Shown piece after piece: positions 48,737 to 57,509 of a DNA stretch of 64,000 bases (positions within the stretch are counted from its first letter, which is position 1; the number at the start of each line of letters is the position of its first letter). The notes beneath the pieces are model-generated. The model ran no database searches. It was given only the letters and a program-made list of their open reading frames with translations, and was not told the DNA's origin. A program made the translations under genes and the position numbers. The stretch comes from Marinomonas transparens (GTDB lineage Bacteria > Pseudomonadota > Gammaproteobacteria > Pseudomonadales > Marinomonadaceae): positions 81,276 to 145,275 of the forward strand of contig NZ_JAEMNX010000014.1 of assembly GCF_016463975.1 (NCBI RefSeq), read 5' to 3'.

Positions 48737-50041
48737 TTAATTCGAACGGCTAATCAAGGTCGTTCGTTGGGTAAATCTCGCTAACACCTTATACAGGCCA
48801 TAGGCATCATGACTGCCTGCTAACTCACGAATAGAATGCATAGCAAAGGTCGGCAAACCTATATCAATCGTCGGCACACCGATCTCACCAGAAGTAATCG
48901 GGCCGATAGTACTTCCGCACCCCATGTCACTACGCACCACAAAACATTGTACATCGTAGTTTTCTTCTGCGGCAATATCTCGATAGACACTGGCCGTTTC
49001 ACTGTTTGTAGCGTACCTCTGATTCGCATTTACCTTGATAACAGCCCCTTTGTTAATCGCAGGCGCATGATTTTTATCATGTTTATTAGCATAGTTAGGA
49101 TGCAAAGCATGAGCATTATCTGCAGACACCAGCATAGAGCGCTGAATAGATTGAACATACTGTTCTGGGTTAGGCGTTAAGCGGCGTAAAACATCTTCTA
49201 AGAAAGGCCCATTTGCACCACAGGCAGACAAGCTACCTATCTCTTCATGGTCAGTACAAATAAGCAAACTAGGACACCGAGAGTCAGAGTCAAGTAAGGA
49301 CTGCAAACCGACAAAGCAACTCAAGAGGTTATCCAATCGCGCTGACGCAATATACTCTTGATGCAAGCCAACTAAAGCAGGAGCCTGAGTATCATACAAA
49401 CTAAGCTCAAAATCTAAAATTGAAGCCATCGACAAATCCGTATACTGAGCCTCAAGTTGGCTAATTAGCAACTGATGCAAATCAAACTCATTTTCCACCC
49501 CACACAAAATAGGCAATATTTCTTCCTGTGGATTCACCGAAAAGCCATCGTTCACCCCACGATTTAAATGAATCGCTAAATTCGGCACCACAGCAATAGG
49601 GTCTTTGAAATCCACTAAACGACTAACAATCTCACCATTATCCGTTTTCAAAGTAACGCGGCCAGCAATGGATAAATCTCTATCTAACCATGTGTGTAAC
49701 AAAACACCGCCGTAGACCTCTACCCCTAATTGATGATAACCAAATCGATCCACCTGAGCATTTGGCTTTAATTTTAAACAAGGGCTATCGGTATGAGCCC
49801 CTATCATGCGCCAACCAGTTTGGCTAAAATTCAAACTAGGTGCGGTAAAAGCAATCAAAGAAGACTCATTACGAGTAACAAAATACTGCTTACCTTCTTC
49901 TATCACCCAATCATCCGCTTCGAATAATTCGACAAAACCCTTAGCCAATAAAGCACGACGCATACTGTCTGTTGCATGAAATGGTGTTGGTGAAGCTTGA
50001 AGAAATGACAGCAAAGAATTGTTAAAACTTGAATATTCCAT
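48737..50041 (-). CDS. apeB: M18 aspartyl aminopeptidase
   Basis: 434-residue zinc aminopeptidase that removes N-terminal acidic residues. Metal and catalytic segments of family M18 are present: IGAHTDSPCLKLKPN, TDHEEIGSLSACGANGPF, RSDMGCGSTIGPI and the final MHSIRELAGSHD histidines. The frame extends to a TTG at 50059; the ATG at 50041, with GGGAA upstream, was preferred. Single gene, divergent from prc. Confidence 0.94.
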   Translation of the reverse strand: MEYSSFNNSLLSFLQASPTPFHATDSMRRALLAKGFVELFEADDWVIEEGKQYFVTRNESSLIAFTAPSLNFSQTGWRMIGAHTDSPCLKLKPNAQVDRFGYHQLGVEVYGGVLLHTWLDRDLSIAGRVTLKTDNGEIVSRLVDFKDPIAVVPNLAIHLNRGVNDGFSVNPQEEILPILCGVENEFDLHQLLISQLEAQYTDLSMASILDFELSLYDTQAPALVGLHQEYIASARLDNLLSCFVGLQSLLDSDSRCPSLLICTDHEEIGSLSACGANGPFLEDVLRRLTPNPEQYVQSIQRSMLVSADNAHALHPNYANKHDKNHAPAINKGAVIKVNANQRYATNSETASVYRDIAAEENYDVQCFVVRSDMGCGSTIGPITSGEIGVPTIDIGLPTFAMHSIRELAGSHDAYGLYKVLARFTQRTTLISRSN

Positions 50042-50165
50042 AATTTCCCGCAAGGACAATGCCTTAAAAAAAGTGACTTTTTAACTGTTAGGCTGGTCTT
50101 ACTGCTCTGTGTCTAATATGATTTTACCAATGACGCATAAAATAGATTGAGAGTACCCATACCGG

Positions 50166-52211
50166 ATGAACTATAAACGCTTTTTACTTTGCCTGTTAAC
50201 AGGCCTTACCCTTACAACATCTGCGTCCGCCTATCAGGAGTTACAACCTCCTCATGAATACGACAAAGTATCCAAAGAATTGGTTGAGATGCTGGAAGCC
50301 ATTCACTATAACAGACCCATTATTGATGATCGAATCTCGGCAATGGCCTTTGATTACTATATCGATGCCCTAGACCCAAGCAAAAGCTTTTTCCTGCAAG
50401 CGGATATAGACCAACTGTCTCAATACAAAGACAGCTTTGATGATGCCTTGAGAAGCGGTGATACCCAAATTGCCTACACCATCTACAACCTTTATCTTAA
50501 ACGTGTTGAAAATAGACTCATAAGCTTACAAGACACCTTGCCAGACATGGTAAAAGCCTTTGATTATGAAAAAGACGAAACACTCAATGCTGACCCAGAT
50601 ACTCTACAATGGGCGAAAACAGAAAAACAACTGGATGACTACTGGCGTAAACGCATAAAAAACCGCGCCTTAACCCTAAAATTAAACGGTGACGATGAAA
50701 CAAAGATCATTGAAATCATAGAGCGCCGTTACAAGAACCAACTTAAGCGTGTTGATCAAACCAATGCCGTCGACATCTACCAGACCTTCGCCAACTCGAT
50801 CACCGCTGCGCTAGATCCTCACTCAACCTATTTTGCGCCTCGTGCTTCAGAAACCTTTAACATTAACATGAGCCTGTCACTAGAAGGCATAGGCGCTGTT
50901 CTGCAAATGGATGATGACTACACCAAGGTGGTGCGCCTCATTCCGGGCGGCCCAGCCATGACCCAAAGTGAGCTTGCGGCAAGCGACAAGATCATTGCCG
51001 TTGGACAAGAAGGCAAAGCCATGGTCGATGTGGTGGGTATGCGTCTTGACGATGTAGTGGACATGATTCGTGGCGAACGTGGCACGACAGTGAACTTAGA
51101 AATTATTCCAAGTAAAGACGGTACTCAGACCAGTAAGATCATCAGCATTGTTCGTGAAAAAGTAAAACTAGAAGACCAATCCGCAAAAAAAGAAGTAGTC
51201 GAAGTAAAACGCGGTGATCAAACCTACAAGGTGGGCGTGATTAAACTGCCAACTTTCTATTCTGATTTTGCCGCCATTCAAGCGGGTGAGAAAAACTATA
51301 AAAGCTCCACCAGAGACACCAAAAAGCTCATCGAAGAATTACGTAAAGAAAGTATTTCTGCGCTCATTCTAGACCTAAGAAATAATGGCGGTGGCTCATT
51401 GCAAGAAGCAAATGCCCTAGCCGGTCTATTTATCCCTTCAGGTCCAGCCGTACAGATCCGTGACGGCAGCGGTCGCGTTACCCCGCTAGGAGACACAGAC
51501 AACAGCATTACCTACAGCGGCCCAATGGCAGTGCTCATTAATCGCATGAGTGCCTCTGCTTCAGAGATAGTCGCGGGAGCCTTACAAGACTACGGACGTG
51601 CCCTAATCCTTGGTAACCAAACCTTTGGTAAAGGCACGGTACAAGTATTACAGGGAATGGATAAAGGCCAACTAAAAGTGACCCAAGCTAAGTTTTATCG
51701 CATATCAGGAGAAAGCACGCAGCATAAAGGCGTGATGCCTGACATCCCGTTTCCTTCTCTGGTTGATAAAGATAAGGTGGGCGAAAGCGCATTAGACAAC
51801 CCGCTTGCATGGGATAAAATCCATGAAACCCGCTACCCAGTCTATTGGGATATGAAAGCCTACTTGCCTATTTTAGAACCACGCCACGAATCTAGAATGG
51901 CAAAAGACCCTAACTTTATTGCGCTCAATGAGCAGATAGTTGAGTTTAAAAAGCAAATAGAGGATTATAAAAACATCTCTTTGAAAGAAAGTACTCGCAT
52001 TGAACAAAGAGAAGAAAGTAAAACCAAAGAACTCGCTCGTGAGAATACTCGACGCAAAGCGCTAGGGCTCGACCCCGTCGCCTCGGTGGATGACATAAAA
52101 CCAGTGGAAGAAGATACCTATGCCAAAGAAGGCGCAGAAATCTTACTCGATTTTATTGCCATCAACCAACAGGCACAAAAAGAAGCCAGCCAAAAACAAG
52201 CAAGCAACTAA
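50166..52211 (+). CDS. prc: Tail-specific protease Prc
   Basis: 681-residue periplasmic C-terminal-processing peptidase (S41A). A signal peptide ends SASA (about 22). An N-terminal helical domain, a PDZ domain (about 235-310; LSLEGIGAVLQMDDDY, then RLIPGGPA) and the protease core follow, with the catalytic Ser in RMSASASEIVAGAL and Lys in FGKGTVQV. The C-terminal DUF3340-type helical region (from about 565) ends in a Lys/Gln tail. It degrades envelope proteins such as those trimmed during peptidoglycan growth. Confidence 0.95.
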   Translation: MNYKRFLLCLLTGLTLTTSASAYQELQPPHEYDKVSKELVEMLEAIHYNRPIIDDRISAMAFDYYIDALDPSKSFFLQADIDQLSQYKDSFDDALRSGDTQIAYTIYNLYLKRVENRLISLQDTLPDMVKAFDYEKDETLNADPDTLQWAKTEKQLDDYWRKRIKNRALTLKLNGDDETKIIEIIERRYKNQLKRVDQTNAVDIYQTFANSITAALDPHSTYFAPRASETFNINMSLSLEGIGAVLQMDDDYTKVVRLIPGGPAMTQSELAASDKIIAVGQEGKAMVDVVGMRLDDVVDMIRGERGTTVNLEIIPSKDGTQTSKIISIVREKVKLEDQSAKKEVVEVKRGDQTYKVGVIKLPTFYSDFAAIQAGEKNYKSSTRDTKKLIEELRKESISALILDLRNNGGGSLQEANALAGLFIPSGPAVQIRDGSGRVTPLGDTDNSITYSGPMAVLINRMSASASEIVAGALQDYGRALILGNQTFGKGTVQVLQGMDKGQLKVTQAKFYRISGESTQHKGVMPDIPFPSLVDKDKVGESALDNPLAWDKIHETRYPVYWDMKAYLPILEPRHESRMAKDPNFIALNEQIVEFKKQIEDYKNISLKESTRIEQREESKTKELARENTRRKALGLDPVASVDDIKPVEEDTYAKEGAEILLDFIAINQQAQKEASQKQASN

Positions 52212-52219
52212 CGAAGACG

Positions 52220-52253
52220 AAAGGGAGATGCGACGACTCACATCTCTCTTTTT
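52220..52253 (+). terminator. prc terminator
   Basis: An 11-bp stem with one G-U pair (AAAGGGAGATG / CATCTCTCTTT) and a 10-base loop, ending in a T-run, eight bases after the prc stop. Confidence 0.8.
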
Positions 52254-52298
52254 CAACTACATTGCGACCATTTTTATCCCTCTTGAAAAAATAATGAC

Positions 52299-52601
52299 AT
52301 GGCAAAAGCAACATCCGACCGCAACACCATCGACCTCTTCGGCAAACCTGTAGGGCGCCCTCGCAGACAACCACTCAACCGAAAAGAACAACTAAAACGC
52401 AACAAGCGCATACAGAGGGAAAAAGAAAAAGCCCTAGGCATGAAACGTCTTGAATTAGTGATTGATCAATCCATCATCGACAAACTCGATCAACTTTGTA
52501 AACTAGACGATGTAAAGCGTGCTGAATGGCTAACCAACTACATTAGCCAAAAATATGATTCGCTCAGCGCCAGTCAGTTAAAAAAAGCCGCTTCAAGCTA
52601 A
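52299..52601 (+). CDS. ybfE: YbfE-like protein (ribbon-helix-helix type)
   Basis: 100-residue basic protein. The N-terminus DRNTIDLFGKPVGRPRRQPL and the following MKRLELVIDQSIIDKLDQL match E. coli YbfE, known as a LexA-regulated CopG-like protein. I see no CTGT-N8-ACAG LexA box upstream here, so SOS control is not supported in this organism. Probably binds DNA; targets unknown. Confidence 0.85.
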   Translation: MAKATSDRNTIDLFGKPVGRPRRQPLNRKEQLKRNKRIQREKEKALGMKRLELVIDQSIIDKLDQLCKLDDVKRAEWLTNYISQKYDSLSASQLKKAASS

Positions 52602-52610
52602 CGTAGAACA

Positions 52611-52630
52611 CCTCATACTGCTTTATGAGG
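52611..52630. other. Hairpin between ybfE and tdk
   Basis: A 7-bp perfect stem (CCTCATA / TATGAGG) with a 6-base loop, followed on the plus strand by six A and not T, so it is unlikely to be a standard terminator for ybfE. Confidence 0.4.
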
Positions 52631-52698
52631 AAAAAACACGCTAAGCAAGCATGATTTGCTATACTCACCCGCTCATTTTACGAACAGTTCGATATAAT

Positions 52699-53277
52699 AT
52701 GGCCAAGCTCTACTTTTACTATTCTGCAATGAATGCAGGTAAATCCACTGTCTTGTTACAATCTGCCCATAACTATCAAGAACGAGGCATGCGTGTACTG
52801 TTACTGACTGCTGCCATTGATGACCGCTTTGAGACAGGAAAAATATCCTCACGTATCGGCATTGCCGCTGACGCGAGTCTATTTGATAAAAATACAGATA
52901 TCATGGCATTGATTCAGAACGAAAAAGATCAAGAGCCATTAAACTGCATCCTAATAGACGAAGCACAGTTCCTTACCAAACAACAGGTCCATATGCTGTC
53001 CAATGTGGTCGATGAATTAAACATTCCAGTTTTAGCCTTTGGTATACGTACCGACTTTAAAGGCGAATTATTCGAAGGCAGCCAAGCTTTACTCGCTTGG
53101 TCTGATAAGCTAGTGGAATTAAAAACCGTCTGTCATTGTGGTAGCAAAGCCATTATGGTCATTCGGATCGATGCACAAGGGTTACCCGTTAAAGAAGGTG
53201 ATCAGGTAGAAATTGGCGGTAATAACCGCTACCTATCTGTCTGCCGTAAACACTTCAAAGAAGCCGTGAGAGATTAA
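52699..53277 (+). CDS. tdk: Thymidine kinase (type II)
   Basis: 192-residue salvage enzyme that phosphorylates thymidine. P-loop MNAGKST, the Walker-B-like [10 protein letters not shown] and the lid with zinc-binding cysteines (CHCGSKA, later VCRKHF) are present. The frame opens at 52651, but the ATG at 52699 starts the family's [16 protein letters not shown]. One base separates its stop from rdgC, so the two may be co-transcribed. Confidence 0.95.
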   Translation: MAKLYFYYSAMNAGKSTVLLQSAHNYQERGMRVLLLTAAIDDRFETGKISSRIGIAADASLFDKNTDIMALIQNEKDQEPLNCILIDEAQFLTKQQVHMLSNVVDELNIPVLAFGIRTDFKGELFEGSQALLAWSDKLVELKTVCHCGSKAIMVIRIDAQGLPVKEGDQVEIGGNNRYLSVCRKHFKEAVRD

Positions 53278-53278
53278 T

Positions 53279-54190
53279 ATGTGGTTCAAGAACGCCCAAA
53301 TTTTCCAATTGCAAGATACAGAATCACTGGATACCAATGAGCTGATTGACAAGATCCCTGAGTTCCCATTGAAAGAGTGTGGTTCACAAGAAGAATTCTC
53401 TTTTGGTTGGCTGCCCCTTATTCGCAACAGCGAGCAATGGAGCCTAGCCAGTGATCGCTGCCTATTGTTCCGTGCTGGTAAAGAAGAAAAGGTGCTGCCG
53501 TCTGCTGTCGTACGAGAAGAATTAGAAACAAAAGTCGCTGAAATAGAACTGATTGAAGGTCGCAAAGTCGGCCGTAAAGAAAAATCCGACATGAAGGACG
53601 AATTGGTTTTCACCCTACGTCCAAAAGCCTTTTCAAAGCGTACTGACATTTGGGCTTACATTGATCTAAAAGCAAAAATCCTAGTTCTCAACAGCACCAA
53701 TGCCAGCATGACAGAACAACTCTTCAAACACCTGCAAACCACCCTTGGCAGCTTTCCGATGACGCCATTACAGGCGCAAGTTTCTCCGTCTTCCCTAATG
53801 ACAGATTGGCTAGTAAAAAATGACGTACCAGCCAGTTTAGAAACTGGGGATGAATGTGAAATACAGGACAGCTCAGAAGACAAAGCTACGATTCGCTTTA
53901 AATCTTTAGAGCCATTGTCAGAAGACGTAACACGCCACCTAGAACAAGGCATGGCGGTGAAAAACCTCGCCCTACGTTGGTCAGACAAACTCAGCTTTGT
54001 GCTCCATGAAGATCTCACCTTACGTAAAATCAAGTTTGATGACGCCCTAAAAGAAGCCGCATTTAATGACTCTCAGGGTGGCGGCTTATCCGATATGGAT
54101 GCCAACTTCTCGCTAATGACCCTCACCATGAGAGAATTTTTTGCCTCTTACTGCCTGTGGTTTGAAATCGATCAAACAAGCTCCCAATAG
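53279..54190 (+). CDS. rdgC: Recombination-associated protein RdgC
   Basis: 303-residue ring-forming DNA-binding protein that limits RecA filament formation. Typical features are the start MWFKNAQIFQL, FGWLPLI, the lysine-rich ALREELETKVAEIE-type helix and the C-terminal ALRWSDKLSFVLHEDLTLRKIKF. It follows tdk by one base and is followed by a hairpin of two nested stems. Confidence 0.95.
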   Translation: MWFKNAQIFQLQDTESLDTNELIDKIPEFPLKECGSQEEFSFGWLPLIRNSEQWSLASDRCLLFRAGKEEKVLPSAVVREELETKVAEIELIEGRKVGRKEKSDMKDELVFTLRPKAFSKRTDIWAYIDLKAKILVLNSTNASMTEQLFKHLQTTLGSFPMTPLQAQVSPSSLMTDWLVKNDVPASLETGDECEIQDSSEDKATIRFKSLEPLSEDVTRHLEQGMAVKNLALRWSDKLSFVLHEDLTLRKIKFDDALKEAAFNDSQGGGLSDMDANFSLMTLTMREFFASYCLWFEIDQTSSQ

Positions 54191-54206
54191 ACTAAACTTA
54201 TCCTCT

Positions 54207-54243
54207 CCCAAGCTTTTCCACAAATACCGTGGATAAGCTTGGG
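54207..54243. other. Nested hairpin after rdgC containing DnaA-box-like arms
   Basis: CCCAAGCTT/AAGCTTGGG (9 bp) encloses, after one mismatch, TCCAC/GTGGA (5 bp) with a 7-base loop. The inner arms read TTTTCCACA and, on the other strand, TTATCCACG, each one or two bases from the DnaA box TTATCCACA. There is no T-run. It may end the rdgC transcript. Confidence 0.5.
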
Positions 54244-54350
54244 GAGAACATTCGCCAAGCAAGTGATAATGGTGATTCGTTGCAAATCCGACTCAGCGCC
54301 CTACAGAAAAGGACGTTCAAGTTAACCGTTAAATAAAGCCTTGAGCAGAC

Positions 54351-55520
54351 ATGTCAAAACTTAAACAAGAACAAAGCATTGCAAAACGAGTCACCCTAAT
54401 CGGAGCCATTTGGGATGCTATTTTAGGCTTGGCAAAAATTGTGGCTGGCTATTTCTCCCAATCACAAGCGCTCATCGCAGATGGCATTCACTCCCTATCG
54501 GATTTAGTCACCGACGTCTTTGTCTACTTTGCCGCTTCCAACGCCAGACAAGCCCCTGACGCCAACCACCCATATGGTCACCTGCGCTTTGAAACCGTAG
54601 CGACGGTCTTTTTAGGTTTAATATTGGTGGCCGTTGCTATCGGCATCGGCTATCAATCGATTAGCGCACAAACGCAAGCACAATTTACCTGGTATGGTGT
54701 CGCCGCCATACTCGCCACCATAGTAGTCAAGGAAGCGATCTTTCATTACACCAAAAAAGCCGGTGAAGAAATCAACAGTAAATTACTGATTGCTAACGCA
54801 TGGCACAGCCGCAGTGACGCACTATCTTCCATTGCCGTACTCATTGGTTTAATCGGGGTGTATTTTGGTTACCCTTGGGCCGACATGCTGGCTTCCATCG
54901 TAGTGGCAGTATTAATTGGTAAAATGGCCATCGGCATGATGTGGGAAAGTTTGACGGAATTAGTCGATACGGCCCCCGACCCAAAACTCATTGAACAAAT
55001 CAAAGAAACGGCCAACAGCCTGAAAAATGTCATGGCGCCCCATGATGTCAGGGCCAGATCCATGGCCGGTAAAATCTATTTAGACATGCACATTCATGTG
55101 CCCAGTCATGCCAGTGTCAGCGAAGGTCACTACCTTGGCGATCTCGTCATCTACACCATCAAAAAAGCCCACCCTCAAGTCGAGGATGTGATGGTACATA
55201 TTGATACCGATGACAAAATTCAAATCGCCGATACGCTTCACTCGCAAAACGGCAAGCCTGAGCATTTAAAGCTTCCCGCTCGCCATCAAATACTCGCCGA
55301 CCTTGGCTTTCTATTACGTCAGCATACTGGCTACCTTGATATCCCCAACACTCGTTTGCATTACCTAGGTAACACACTCGAACTAGAGCTAATTGCTGAC
55401 GCCTCAAAAACACCAGAAGACAGCAACCTACAACAGCTAGTGGCACGCATCAACCAAGACCTGTTAACAACCGCCTACATAAGCAAAGCAACAGTACTCT
55501 GGCAATTTCCCAGCGCCTAA
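54351..55520 (+). CDS. Cation diffusion facilitator (CDF) metal transporter
   Basis: 389-residue inner-membrane proton/metal antiporter. Six transmembrane helices span about 12-215. Metal-site residues of TM2 and TM5 are seen in ADGIHSLSDLVTD and NAWHSRSDALSS. HPYGHLRFET is conserved in the family, and a cytoplasmic metal-binding domain plus an extra C-terminal segment follow. The substrate could be Zn, Fe or Mn; I cannot decide. The stop overlaps the rmuC stop by four bases. Confidence 0.9.
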   Translation: MSKLKQEQSIAKRVTLIGAIWDAILGLAKIVAGYFSQSQALIADGIHSLSDLVTDVFVYFAASNARQAPDANHPYGHLRFETVATVFLGLILVAVAIGIGYQSISAQTQAQFTWYGVAAILATIVVKEAIFHYTKKAGEEINSKLLIANAWHSRSDALSSIAVLIGLIGVYFGYPWADMLASIVVAVLIGKMAIGMMWESLTELVDTAPDPKLIEQIKETANSLKNVMAPHDVRARSMAGKIYLDMHIHVPSHASVSEGHYLGDLVIYTIKKAHPQVEDVMVHIDTDDKIQIADTLHSQNGKPEHLKLPARHQILADLGFLLRQHTGYLDIPNTRLHYLGNTLELELIADASKTPEDSNLQQLVARINQDLLTTAYISKATVLWQFPSA

Positions 55521-56842
55521 CTCTTTTCCTCAAACTTAGTCTCGTCGGTGAGAGCCTCACTATTCAGATACGCTTCCGGTAGAGACTTGGTGGTTTTCGC
55601 GCCCATTTGCTTGAGTTTTTCTGCTCTCATCATTAAGTTACCACGCCCTAAGCTGAGCTTCTTCAACGCGGCATCATGACTGCGGCTAACCGAATCCAGC
55701 TTGCTACCGATATCATCCATATCTTGCACAAAGGACGAAAACTTATCGTACATGGCCCCAGCCTGACGGGCGATTTCAATGGCATTTTGACTTTGCTTTT
55801 CATTGCGCCATATATTTTGAATAGTACGCAAGGTCGCTAATAAATTAGAGGGCCCGACAATAATAATATTGTGCTCAAACGCTTCACTGAACAAGCTATT
55901 ATCCCCCTGCAAAGCCAGACCAAACGCCGCCTCAATGGGAATAAACAACAACACAAAATCGAGCGAGGTGATCCCCGGCAAGTCATGATAGGACTTAGCA
56001 CTGAGGTCTTTCATATGGCGACGCACCGCATCCAAATGCTGCTTTAACGCCCTGCTGCGTTCCTCATCACTTTGCGCCTCCATATAAGCAAGGTAACTCA
56101 CCAACACCATTTTGGAATCGACAATAACCTGTTTGCCTTCAGGCAAATGAATCACCACATCCGGCTGTAAACGACGCCCTGCTTCTGTCTGATAAGACGT
56201 TTGCACCTGATACTCGCGACCTTTTTCTAACCCTGAACGCTCCAAAATACGCTCTAAAATCACCTCCCCCCAACCACCTTGCAGCTTATTCTGGCCTTTC
56301 AAGGCATGGGTTAAATTTATCGCATCGTCGCTGATTTTCTGATTAAGCTGCTGTAGGCCTTTAATTTCTTTTACCAAAGAAAAGCGCTCTCGCGCTTCGT
56401 CTTGATAACTCTTATCCACACTCTCTTTGAATTTTTGAATTTGACTGCCGAGGGGGGTCAGCAAAGAACCTAACTGACGCTCATTTTCTTTCGCTAATTG
56501 TTGACCCTGATGGCTCATGATCTCCTGAGCCATTTGCTTAAACTCGGTCTCATTTTGCTTCTTTTGCTCACGATAAAAGGCTTCCTTTTCCTGCCACACA
56601 CTTTGCGCGGCCGCAAACTGCTGCTCTAAAGTCAGCGCTTCTTTTTCCAAATAATGAATTTGGTCTTTGGCTTGCGTCAAAAGCCGCTGTAATTCCTCAT
56701 TTTGTTGCTGTATTTTTTCCTCTGTACGCTGCCACTGACGGCGCATAGCCTGTACAATAAAACCCGCAAGGCCAGATAATAGAATCGCGCCGATACAAAA
56801 GCCCGATAATGCCCAAACGGATTGCCAAAGCCAATTTTCCAT
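55517..56842 (-). CDS. rmuC: DNA recombination protein RmuC
   Basis: 441 residues. One N-terminal transmembrane helix (about 9-32), a long coiled coil (about 35-130) and a nuclease-like RmuC domain (about 190-380: GGWGEVILERILERSGL, then VIVDSKMVLVSYLAYM and DFVLLFIPIEAAFG). RmuC limits inversions and other rearrangements at short repeats. Divergent from yigZ, whose start is 47 bases away. Confidence 0.94.
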   Translation of the reverse strand: MENWLWQSVWALSGFCIGAILLSGLAGFIVQAMRRQWQRTEEKIQQQNEELQRLLTQAKDQIHYLEKEALTLEQQFAAAQSVWQEKEAFYREQKKQNETEFKQMAQEIMSHQGQQLAKENERQLGSLLTPLGSQIQKFKESVDKSYQDEARERFSLVKEIKGLQQLNQKISDDAINLTHALKGQNKLQGGWGEVILERILERSGLEKGREYQVQTSYQTEAGRRLQPDVVIHLPEGKQVIVDSKMVLVSYLAYMEAQSDEERSRALKQHLDAVRRHMKDLSAKSYHDLPGITSLDFVLLFIPIEAAFGLALQGDNSLFSEAFEHNIIIVGPSNLLATLRTIQNIWRNEKQSQNAIEIARQAGAMYDKFSSFVQDMDDIGSKLDSVSRSHDAALKKLSLGRGNLMMRAEKLKQMGAKTTKSLPEAYLNSEALTDETKFEEKS

Positions 56843-56889
56843 ATACTTTACAACCTATTATTTTTCATAGAGAAACAGTCGAAGTTTAC

Positions 56890-57507
56890 ATGGATTACTA
56901 CCTCAGCCCAACACACACTCAACGTTTCGACCTTGAAATAAAAAACAGCCAGTTCATCACCACAGTGTGTCGAACCAAGGGGCGTGACGAGGCAAAAGCC
57001 TTTGTTAATCAAATGCGCATGCGTTATCCAGATGCCAATCATCATTGCTGGGCATGTGTGGCCGGCGCACCAGATAATGTGCATATGTGGGACCAAAGCG
57101 ACGATGGTGAACCAAAAGGCACAGCAGGCAAGCCCATGCTGAATGTGTTACAACATTCGGATTTTGGCGAAACCACAGTGGTCGTCACACGTTATTTTGG
57201 TGGTATAAAGCTCGGCGCAGGTGGCTTAGTTCGAGCTTATAGCCAAGCCGTACAGGAAGCCCTCAGTCAAACAGAACATGAAAGTATTTACCCACGGACC
57301 CCAGTTCAGCTAAAAATCGCCTACCCTTTATTAGGAAAAGTCGAATATTGGTTAGAACAAAGCGACATCGAGGTGAATAACAAAACCTACAGCGACAGCA
57401 TAATCATTGAGCTTGCTGTTATTGAACGTACCTGGCCTGAACACAAAGTCACTCTGACGGATTTATGCCAAGGTAGCTTAACTTTAATTGAACCGGACAA
57501 AGCATAA
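56890..57507 (+). CDS. yigZ: YigZ / IMPACT family protein
   Basis: 205-residue protein of the UPF0029 family: the N-terminal Impact domain has NSQFITTVCRTKGRDEAKAF, ANHHCWACVAG, SDDGEPKGTAGKPML and VVVTRYFGGIKLGAGGLVRAY, and a small C-terminal DUF1949-type domain follows. Its role in bacteria is unknown; the eukaryotic IMPACT protein regulates GCN2. The frame opens at 56809, inside rmuC, but the ATG at 56890 gives the family start. Two bases separate it from rapA. Confidence 0.93.
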   Translation: MDYYLSPTHTQRFDLEIKNSQFITTVCRTKGRDEAKAFVNQMRMRYPDANHHCWACVAGAPDNVHMWDQSDDGEPKGTAGKPMLNVLQHSDFGETTVVVTRYFGGIKLGAGGLVRAYSQAVQEALSQTEHESIYPRTPVQLKIAYPLLGKVEYWLEQSDIEVNNKTYSDSIIIELAVIERTWPEHKVTLTDLCQGSLTLIEPDKA

Positions 57508-57509
57508 CT

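Noticed and set aside
52254..52298. LexA box for ybfE
   Set aside because: No CTGT-N8-ACAG or close variant was found in the short upstream region.
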